A DNA stretch of 12,418 bases, taken from NCBI GenBank assembly GCA_030615145.1, contig JAUWZT010000095.1:1-12418 (forward strand), written 5' to 3'. Below are positions 7,715 to 12,418 of the stretch, one piece after another. The notes under the pieces were generated by a model. That model was not told the origin of the DNA, did no database searches, and was given only the letters and a program-made list of their open reading frames with translations. Numbering within the stretch: the stretch's first letter is position 1; each line of letters opens with the position of its first letter. Position numbers and translations under genes: made by a program. Source of the DNA: Promethearchaeota archaeon. Lineage in GTDB: Archaea > Asgardarchaeota > Lokiarchaeia > Sigyniarchaeales > SOKP01.

Positions 7715-7734
7715 TTTTTTTTTATTTTCTTTTT
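7715..7734 (+). terminator. T-tract terminator after the second synthetase gene
   Basis: Nine T (7715-7723) followed by ATTTTCTTTTT begin 36 bases after the stop. This is a reasonable archaeal T-tract terminator, and it would separate the synthetase transcript from the regulator gene. Confidence 0.45.
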
Positions 7735-7793
7735 CAAATTTTAAAGGATTAATTATTTATATTTATATATTGTATTTTTAATATGCTTACATT

Positions 7794-7815
7794 AAATAGA
7801 TTAAATCTTCTATTT
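7794..7815. repeat. 7-bp inverted repeat upstream of the regulator gene, candidate operator
   Basis: AAATAGA (7794-7800) and TCTATTT (7809-7815) are perfect reverse complements with an 8-base spacer. It lies upstream of the putative TATA element and 66 bases before the regulator's start. Dyads of this size are typical binding sites of dimeric winged-helix proteins, so self-regulation is possible. There is no direct proof. Confidence 0.3.
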
Positions 7816-7850
7816 GATTAGAAAGTCAATTAATAAAAGTATACATTTTT

Positions 7851-7869
7851 TTTATTAAAATATAAATAT
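7851..7869 (+). promoter_or_regulatory. TATA-like promoter element of the regulator gene
   Basis: TTTATTAAAATATAAATAT is centred about 22-27 bases before the TTG start at 7882. This is the spacing expected for a TATA box of a leaderless or nearly leaderless archaeal transcript. Low sequence complexity limits confidence. Confidence 0.35.
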
Positions 7870-7881
7870 CAATTTTGAGGA

Positions 7882-8745
7882 TTGTTAGAAATTACTGAAT
7901 TAAACGTTTATATTTTGGAAAAAGTCATTCACGAAATCGCTCCTGAACTAATTGATATTTATAACATTAGAGAAGATGAATCGGAAGAAACACAAGTTAA
8001 AACTGGACGACTTCACGAGAATCGTATATTGGGTATAATACTAAAATTCTATCTCGAGGGAAAAAAAAAGGTAACTACGAGAGAAGTCGAAATAGAATAT
8101 AAAAAATTCTTTAAAGAAATCGCGCGCTCCACCATATCAACATATTTAAATATGTTGAAAAAAGAATCCACATTATATAAAAAAAGAGATGGAAGGTTAG
8201 TTTACTACATATTTTTTGAAGATCCACCTAAAGAAGTTAGCCCATTTTGGTTTACTAGATTGTTTTGTGTTGATCCAGCATACTTTTCTAGAGCGATTTA
8301 TTTTTCGAGTTTGTACTCAATTGCGGAAATAATAGTTAAAAAACACATGAAAAAAGGAAATTACGACGAGTTAGTCGATTCCTTTAAGTATTTAACGGGA
8401 ATTATTATTTTAAACATCCTTAAAAATAGAAGCTCAAAATGCATTTTGTGTCAGTTTAGTAAGCAAGAAAGATATGGTGAATTATTAGAAGCCTTAAATT
8501 TGGCAATAAAGGATAGAACTGATGTATTACCTAGCGAATTACAAGAAAGTTTGAAGAAAAAGTACGCGGAAATCCCAAATTTTGGAGGATATTATTTCAG
8601 AGATGAAAATAAAGAAATCGAAATGATTGAACAACTTCTAAGTTTTGCGAACCAATACAAAAAGGATATGGAATATCAAACTATGGTTTTAAATAGGAGA
8701 ATTAACACACGAATACTTGAAAAGGTTCCTGTAAATAATAAATAA
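7882..8745 (+). CDS. Putative winged-helix transcriptional regulator with a CxxC pair
   Basis: A 287-residue basic protein with no clear family assignment. Residues about 46-112 look like a winged helix: a helix (ENRILGIILKFYLEG), a short strand (KKVTTREVEIEY), a recognition-type helix (ARSTISTYLNMLKKES), and a basic beta wing (LYKKRDGRLVYYIFF). The C-terminal two-thirds is helical, with C187 and C190 in KCILCQF, which might bind metal or sense redox, and a final Lys/Arg-rich stretch. It would act on DNA in the cytoplasm. Start: TTG at 7882 is two codons after an in-frame TGA (7876-7878), and no ATG or GTG is available nearby. A GAGG sequence ends one base before the TTG, too close to be a normal ribosome binding site. 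Its place just after two acyl-CoA synthetase genes, on the same strand, suggests control of fatty-acid metabolism, as FadR- or TetR-type proteins do elsewhere. That link is inference. Confidence 0.7.
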   Translation: MLEITELNVYILEKVIHEIAPELIDIYNIREDESEETQVKTGRLHENRILGIILKFYLEGKKKVTTREVEIEYKKFFKEIARSTISTYLNMLKKESTLYKKRDGRLVYYIFFEDPPKEVSPFWFTRLFCVDPAYFSRAIYFSSLYSIAEIIVKKHMKKGNYDELVDSFKYLTGIIILNILKNRSSKCILCQFSKQERYGELLEALNLAIKDRTDVLPSELQESLKKKYAEIPNFGGYYFRDENKEIEMIEQLLSFANQYKKDMEYQTMVLNRRINTRILEKVPVNNK

Positions 8746-8832
8746 CCAAATTCTTCTCAATAAATAGTAGTAATCAAACTATACTTTAAAAAAAGACTTA
8801 GCGCATTCTTTAAAATCAAATTTTACTTTAAC

Positions 8833-9363
8833 TTAGTATCTGTTGGAATTATTAAGCATTAAAATTGTTAATGCCTCGAACGTCCTCTCTACATTTTCTC
8901 CCGTCTTAGAACTAGTTTCAATAAAACCGTCGACATTTCTCGATTTCGCAATTTTTATTCCGTCTTCTGCTGAAACTTCCCTATTCTCTGCTAAATCTGC
9001 TTTACCGCCTACTACAATAATGGGAAATACATCCTCGGCCCGAATCTCTTTCCTAATAACGCTAAGCCAATCGTCTATGTGAGCGATGGAAGAATAATTT
9101 GTTATATCAAATAAGAATAGACCTCCCCGAGCGCCTCTAACATATGTAGGAAGTAAAAACCTAAACCTCTCTTCTCCACCAAAATCCCAGATCTGTAATT
9201 TTACTTTCTGCTTGTCAACTTCTAAGCTCTTAACCTCAAAATCTACTCCAATGGTCATTTTTGAATCAGAAACAAACAAATTAGTCAAAAATCTTTGAGT
9301 TAGAGTGGTCTTCCCACAGCCAGCATCTCCAAAAATAATGATCTTAAAAGTTGCATCGTACAT
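8833..9363 (-). CDS. Ras/Rab-like small GTPase with non-consensus G3 and G4 motifs
   Basis: A 176-residue single-domain GTPase. G1/P-loop is GDAGCGKT at 12-19. Switch I has T37 in MTIGVDF. G3 is WDFGGEE at 59-65, and G5 is ETSSK at 149-153. Length and motif order match Ras-superfamily proteins, which are greatly expanded in Asgard archaea. Three things are odd. G3 has Glu64 where Ras has the catalytic Gln61. G4 is GKAD (120-123) rather than NKxD, though the guanine-reading Asp remains. There is no C-terminal cysteine for prenylation, since the chain ends NNSNRY. The aromatic Trp-Asp-x-Gly-Gly form of G3 is shared with Arf/Arl and Roco GTPases. It probably acts as a nucleotide-dependent switch, but its partners are unknown and no GAP or GEF gene is nearby. 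Start ATG at 9363. Upstream, GGGAGGAATA (9383-9374) resembles a Shine-Dalgarno site but lies about 14 bases away. It is convergent with the regulator gene. Confidence 0.92.
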   Translation of the reverse strand: MYDATFKIIIFGDAGCGKTTLTQRFLTNLFVSDSKMTIGVDFEVKSLEVDKQKVKLQIWDFGGEERFRFLLPTYVRGARGGLFLFDITNYSSIAHIDDWLSVIRKEIRAEDVFPIIVVGGKADLAENREVSAEDGIKIAKSRNVDGFIETSSKTGENVERTFEALTILMLNNSNRY

Positions 9364-9395
9364 TTTTGTTCAGTATTCCTCCCAAGCACAAATTC

Positions 9396-9410
9396 AAATC
9401 TTAAATATTT
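9396..9410 (-). promoter_or_regulatory. TATA-like element upstream of the GTPase gene
   Basis: On the minus strand AAATATTTAAGATTT is centred about 40 bases before the GTPase ATG. Transcription about 25 bases further on would give a leader of some 14 bases. It lies in the 267-base divergent spacer (9364-9630), which holds no gene that I can see. Confidence 0.3.
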
Positions 9411-9593
9411 CGTCTACTTTAATAATTTGATATTTATACAAATATTTTAATTCGATTTCTATAATAAATAATCGTATTTACATATATAAATCTTTAAATG
9501 CATCTGTTATTAAAATATCAAATAGCCTTAAAAATTTATTAAAAGAACTATGTTAAAAAACTATCTAATTTGGAAATTGAAAAATTGAAGTTA

Positions 9594-9610
9594 AATTTAT
9601 TAAAATAAAA
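9594..9610 (+). promoter_or_regulatory. TATA-like element upstream of the glycoside-hydrolase-like gene
   Basis: AATTTATTAAAATAAAA is centred about 30 bases before the ATG at 9631, the distance expected for an archaeal promoter with a very short leader. Confidence 0.35.
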
Positions 9611-9630
9611 GTTGAGTGTATTGAGAAGAC

Positions 9631-10938
9631 ATGAAAAGAAAATTTGATTGGTCAGAATATATTGAGTTTGACCCTAAGAAGTTTGAAACTGTAACATCAG
9701 CATTCGGCGTGAAAAGAATATATGCTATGGGATTAATGCCGATAAGGGGAAAAGAAGGATTTCGAAAGTTAGATTACGAATTTGCTGAAAAAAAACTAAA
9801 TATTATTGAAGTTATGGATAAATTAGATGAGTGCCACTTCAATGTTTTTGGGCTTGTTATCAAAGATACTGATGGAGCATGCGTGTGGGACACGGATGTG
9901 GGATGGAATCCCACTGGAAGAGATATATTGGGGGAGTTTTGCGATGCTGGAAAGGATAGAAATATAAAAATAATGGTTTCTTTTACAAGCATGAACGACG
10001 CGTACCAAGGGAATTTGCATCCTGACCGGGTTAGCGTTCATGGAAAAAATGGAAAAAAATATGGTAAAAAATATAAAAAAGGCGATATTTCAACGCACGA
10101 AGAGGGAGAAATGAGAGTAAAATTACCTGAGAATGTTTCATTTAAAGATTATAAAGCAAAAGTTCCCTTTCTAACAGAAAACATAGATAAGAAGCAAGGG
10201 AAGGCAAGGGGAGCAAGAGGGAAGGGTTATATACCATCTACAAGTTTTATGTGTCCTAATAGCGAACATGTTAATTATTTATTAGAGCTAACAAAAGAAG
10301 TCGTAAAAAGCTATCCTATAAAAGGATTCTTTGCCGATTACATTAGATACGATGGAGCTTTCATGGAGTTATGCGCTTGCCATAGGTGTGTAGAAAAATT
10401 TAGAACTAATTATGGACCTAAAGCAAAATTATTAACAAGTCATGAATGGTATGGGTTTAAATCAGATACAATTGCAGAATACGCACAAAAGCTCCAAAAC
10501 GCAATAAAAAGCGTTAATAGCAACTGTATCTCGGGATGGTTTTGCCTTCCTGGCCCTAAGAAATTGTTTACGCAAAAAAGATTAGGTCAAGATTGGAAAA
10601 AATTATCTTCAATTTTGGACGTGGCATCTCCAATGGAATACCCATATTTAATGGGAACACGAGACGATGGATGGTATTGGGGGAAGGTGGGTGGCTTTTT
10701 TTATTGGTACTATATGAGAAATATGAAAAGGAGAATTCACGAATTCAATAGTCCGATACTAGCGACCACGAATTCCGTTGAGTGCAATACCGATGAAATG
10801 TTAAAACAAATGAGAGGATTTGATTTTGGATTAGGAATCGCGTTATTTAAATATTTTGGTACGACTGAGGCTCAATGGCATGGTTTAAAAGAATACGCTG
10901 AAAAAGAAATAGGTTTAGAGAATTTAATTATAAACTAA
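9631..10938 (+). CDS. TIM-barrel glycoside-hydrolase-like protein with a CxCxxC motif
   Basis: A 435-residue protein resembling the putative glycoside hydrolases grouped as GHL/DUF4015-like or family-10-like TIM barrels. Visible barrel parts are FNVFGLVIKD (70-79), NIKIMVSFTS (111-120), CPNSEHVNYLLELTKEVV (208-225), GFFADYIRYDG (232-242), ISGWF (300-304), DVASPMEYPY (330-339) and ILATTNS (376-382). D236 and D241 in DYIRYD and E336 at the end of a later strand are the best candidates for catalytic or sugar-contacting residues. The motif LCACHRCVEKF (C248, C250, C253), followed by YG, recalls the CxC/CPxC segments of related predicted hydrolases and may bind zinc. A Lys/Gly-rich insert lies at about 139-200. 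There is no signal peptide, so a cytoplasmic role on oligosaccharides is likely. The start ATG is three codons after an in-frame TGA. Its stop overlaps that of tag on the other strand. The substrate is unknown. Confidence 0.75.
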   Translation: MKRKFDWSEYIEFDPKKFETVTSAFGVKRIYAMGLMPIRGKEGFRKLDYEFAEKKLNIIEVMDKLDECHFNVFGLVIKDTDGACVWDTDVGWNPTGRDILGEFCDAGKDRNIKIMVSFTSMNDAYQGNLHPDRVSVHGKNGKKYGKKYKKGDISTHEEGEMRVKLPENVSFKDYKAKVPFLTENIDKKQGKARGARGKGYIPSTSFMCPNSEHVNYLLELTKEVVKSYPIKGFFADYIRYDGAFMELCACHRCVEKFRTNYGPKAKLLTSHEWYGFKSDTIAEYAQKLQNAIKSVNSNCISGWFCLPGPKKLFTQKRLGQDWKKLSSILDVASPMEYPYLMGTRDDGWYWGKVGGFFYWYYMRNMKRRIHEFNSPILATTNSVECNTDEMLKQMRGFDFGLGIALFKYFGTTEAQWHGLKEYAEKEIGLENLIIN

Positions 10939-11504
10939 GTTTTGTTTTTTATTTCACTATACCGAAAACAATAGGTTGTATGGTCATTTACAATTCCAAC
11001 TGCTTGTAAAAAGGAGTAAATTATAGTTGACCCTACAAATTTGAAACCTCTTCTCTTCAAATCTTTACTAATTCTGTCAGAAAGTTCTGTATTGGATGGT
11101 AATTCTTCTAATGCTTTCCAAGAATTATGAACTACCTTATTATTAACAAAACTCCATATATAATTATCAAAAGAATCAAATTCTTCTTGTATTTTAATGA
11201 ATGATTTTGCGTTTGAGATTACTGATTGAATTTTTAATCGATTTCGGATAATTCCCTTGTTTTGCATTAATTCTTCAATTTTAAGTTCAGCATACTTTGA
11301 AATTCTAATATAATCAAAATTATCAAATACCTTCCTAAAATTATCTCTCTTTTGAAGTACAGTGTTCCAACTTAAACCAGCTTGCATCCCTTCTAAGATT
11401 AAAAGTTCATATAGAATTTTTTCATCATGTTCAGGGGTACCCCATTCTTTATCGTGATATTCCTTCATTAGGGCATTATTATCTGCCCATTCGCATCTTT
11501 TCAC
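10935..11504 (-). CDS. tag: DNA-3-methyladenine glycosylase I
   Basis: This 189-residue enzyme removes 3-methyladenine from alkylated DNA by cutting the N-glycosidic bond, the first step of base excision repair. It aligns along its whole length with Escherichia coli Tag. The structural zinc ligands are C4, H17, H175 and C179, at the same positions as in E. coli. E38 in LEGMQAGLSW contacts the base, and W6, Y16, W21 and W46 make up the aromatic pocket. The highly conserved stretch RRGFKFVGSTIIYSFLQAVG is at 151-170. The start is GTG at 11504, giving MKRCEW like the MERCGW of the E. coli protein. Its stop (TAG, 10937-10935) overlaps the opposing gene's stop by two bases. Tag is mainly bacterial, so acquisition by horizontal transfer is plausible but was not tested. 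The Lin0512 gene lies 34 bases upstream on the same strand, and co-transcription is possible. Confidence 0.96.
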   Translation of the reverse strand: MKRCEWADNNALMKEYHDKEWGTPEHDEKILYELLILEGMQAGLSWNTVLQKRDNFRKVFDNFDYIRISKYAELKIEELMQNKGIIRNRLKIQSVISNAKSFIKIQEEFDSFDNYIWSFVNNKVVHNSWKALEELPSNTELSDRISKDLKRRGFKFVGSTIIYSFLQAVGIVNDHTTYCFRYSEIKNKT

Positions 11505-11538
11505 TATTATTGTGTTAACTTTATTTATTTTATGAATT

Positions 11539-11910
11539 TTAAGCTTTGATTGATACAGTTACAGCCGCATTACAAACAATAATTTTGTCAGAAGTATCTC
11601 CTAGTTCTTTAATCATTATTCCTTTAGCAACCAAACCTCCCTTCTCTATCTCAATCGATTTTTCACCAAACGGAATCGCTTTTAAGACTATTTCTTTTTT
11701 AACATTATCGGGATAAGGTACTCCAATCTTTACATGTACAATCATTTTTAATAGATCGTTTGGTTCTTTTAAACCACAAATCTCTAATAATCCCGCAAGA
11801 CAATTATTTGAAATAGCGTTTTTAACAGCCTTAATAGCAGCATTAGTGCAATCATCATCGTGTCCGTGTTGATCTATGCCAAACCCTAGTTGTACGATAA
11901 ACCGCTTCAT
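11539..11910 (-). CDS. Lin0512-family protein of unknown function
   Basis: A 123-residue protein matching the Lin0512 family of small conserved hypothetical proteins found in bacteria, archaea and fungi. Recognisable family features are the start RFIVQLGFGIDQHGHD (3-18), followed by DDCTNAAIKAVKNAI (19-33) and the pattern VHVKIGVPYPD (58-68). After these come a FGEKSIEIEKGGLVAKGI segment (81-98) and a C-terminal IVCNAAVTVSI. The conserved D13, H15, H17 and D18-D20 cluster, with the downstream Thr and Asn, looks like a metal or active site, but no activity is established to my knowledge. No signal peptide. The ATG is 18 bases after the stop of the GYD gene, so the two almost surely form an operon. 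A purine-rich AAAGAGAT in that gap may help ribosome binding. Confidence 0.8.
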   Translation of the reverse strand: MKRFIVQLGFGIDQHGHDDDCTNAAIKAVKNAISNNCLAGLLEICGLKEPNDLLKMIVHVKIGVPYPDNVKKEIVLKAIPFGEKSIEIEKGGLVAKGIMIKELGDTSDKIIVCNAAVTVSIKA

Positions 11911-11928
11911 ATTCTATATCTCTTTATT

Positions 11929-12222
11929 TTATTTCAAGTCTTCAACTAGTTTTAGAAAGTCTGTGTATTGAATGGCTGTCCAACTCTCTGCGAAAGCAGC
12001 TCCAGCAGCACGGGAAAGCAGCGAAACCTTTGCGGCTTCTAGTTCATTTTTTGCTTCGAAAATATCAATAAAATCATAAGGACCTAATATCGCGTAATGT
12101 GCGATCCATTTAATATTAGGAACTTTCTCTTTAACTAGTTCTAGATATTTTTCACCCTGTTCTTTCCTTTTTTCTACTAAATCAGGATTTTGAAGTTTAG
12201 TTGCAAGTATATATATCGGCAT
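11929..12222 (-). CDS. GYD-domain protein
   Basis: A 97-residue protein with the layout of the GYD family (ferredoxin-like alpha-beta fold, dimeric alpha-beta-barrel type). It begins MPIYILATKL, has GEKYLELVKEKVPNIKWIAH in the first half, and carries LGPYDFIDIFEAKNELEAAK at 47-66, where GPYD corresponds to the family's G-Y-D signature. A final helix and strand follow (FAESWTAIQYTDF). GYD proteins are widespread, small and cytoplasmic, and their function is poorly known. Related dimeric barrels bind small molecules or act as monooxygenases or regulatory (Lrp/AsnC ligand) domains. It is the first gene of a minus-strand unit, with the Lin0512 gene 18 bases downstream. The ATG is about 27 bases after a TATA-like element, suggesting a leaderless mRNA. 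Confidence 0.8.
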   Translation of the reverse strand: MPIYILATKLQNPDLVEKRKEQGEKYLELVKEKVPNIKWIAHYAILGPYDFIDIFEAKNELEAAKVSLLSRAAGAAFAESWTAIQYTDFLKLVEDLK

Positions 12223-12244
12223 AGAGAAAATTATTATACTTTAA

Positions 12245-12253
12245 CTTATAAAT
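12245..12253 (-). promoter_or_regulatory. TATA box of the GYD-Lin0512 unit
   Basis: The minus strand reads ATTTATAAG, centred 27 bases upstream of the GYD start codon. This is the textbook distance for an archaeal TATA box when transcription starts at the ATG itself (leaderless mRNA). Confidence 0.5.
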
Positions 12254-12286
12254 TTATATTAAAAATTTTATTTCTTGCTTTAAACT

Positions 12287-12297
12287 AATATTTAAAG
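12287..12297 (+). promoter_or_regulatory. TATA box of the right-edge gene
   Basis: AATATTTAAAG is centred about 32 bases upstream of the TTG at 12325, consistent with an archaeal promoter with a leader of a few bases. Together with the box at 12245-12253 it makes the 12223-12324 spacer a compact divergent promoter. Confidence 0.45.
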
Positions 12298-12324
12298 GAC
12301 TATTTTCTTTTTAAGAGAGAATAA

Positions 12325-12418
12325 TTGAAAAAAGAATTTGTAATTAATATAAGTGAAGAGAAAGGGTTCAAATGGAAAAAAGAACAGAAAATTTCTATGA
12401 AATTAATGAAAGCATTTA
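12325..12418 (+). CDS. Start of an unidentified gene (partial, TTG start)
   Basis: Thirty-one codons are open to the window's edge, beginning TTG directly after an in-frame TAA (12322-12324). The peptide starts MKKEFVINISEEKGFKWKKE and continues with QKISMKLMKAF. It is Lys- and Glu-rich, with no signal peptide or motif. AGAGAGA (12314-12320) just upstream is a weak purine-rich ribosome site, and the TATA-like element is in the right place. The family cannot be told from this fragment. Confidence 0.5.
   Translation, partial: MKKEFVINISEEKGFKWKKEQKISMKLMKAF

Noticed and set aside
7877..7880. GAGG as ribosome binding site for the regulator gene
   Set aside because: Only one base separates it from the TTG start, too close to work as a normal Shine-Dalgarno site.
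3815..8745. Single operon of both synthetases and the regulator
   Set aside because: Spacers of about 200 bases with T-tracts separate the three genes, so separate transcripts are more likely, even if they share regulation.
9374..9383. Shine-Dalgarno site for the GTPase gene (GGGAGGAATA on the minus strand)
   Set aside because: The GGAGG core is about 14 bases from the ATG, farther than usual, and may fall at the very transcript start. It is noted in the gene entry but not called as a feature.
1..12418. CRISPR array, tRNA, rRNA, insertion sequence or defence island
   Set aside because: Spacers contain no regularly spaced repeats, no GC-rich cloverleaf-like segment, no transposase and no nuclease or toxin-antitoxin genes that I could recognise.

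Overview
The window is AT-rich DNA that looks archaeal and most probably comes from an Asgard archaeon of the Lokiarchaeia type. The reasons are a stand-alone Ras/Rab-like small GTPase, a secreted surface protein with a single C-terminal membrane anchor, short TATA-like promoters close to start codons, poly-T terminators, frequent TTG/GTG starts, and FadD-like acyl-CoA synthetases of a kind expected in fatty-acid-using archaea. The taxonomic call is inference: there is no rRNA or other marker gene here.

Layout. The left edge carries the last codons of a zinc-ribbon protein (1-74). Next come a polytopic membrane protein of unknown function (245-1252), a gene-poor stretch with nested inverted repeats and a start-less reading frame that may be a gene remnant (1361-1507), and a large secreted, probably glycosylated surface protein (1568-3685) closed by a 16-T tract. 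Two closely related acyl-CoA synthetase genes follow in tandem (3815-5635 and 5844-7679). The second has no usable start codon for its conserved N-terminus, so it either starts at a rare codon or is shifted by one base in an A-run. A winged-helix-like regulator with a CxxC pair (7882-8745) lies just downstream on the same strand and may control the synthetases. All genes up to here are on the + strand.

The right part is mixed. The small GTPase (8833-9363, -) is transcribed divergently from a TIM-barrel glycoside-hydrolase-like protein (9631-10938, +). The latter collides tail to tail, with overlapping stop codons, with a Tag-type 3-methyladenine DNA glycosylase (10935-11504, -). Upstream of tag, on the same strand, is a compact two-gene unit of a GYD-domain protein (11929-12222) and a Lin0512-family protein (11539-11910). 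A new gene begins at the right edge with a TTG start (12325 onward).

How the genes fit together. The clearest functional unit is the synthetase pair plus regulator: activation of fatty or aryl acids to CoA thioesters for degradation or lipid metabolism. The GYD-Lin0512 pair looks like a true operon of two poorly understood small proteins. No CRISPR array, tRNA, rRNA, insertion sequence or evident defence system was seen. The most noteworthy observations are the start-codon/frameshift problem in the second synthetase, the non-consensus nucleotide-binding motifs of the GTPase, and the GYD-Lin0512 pairing.
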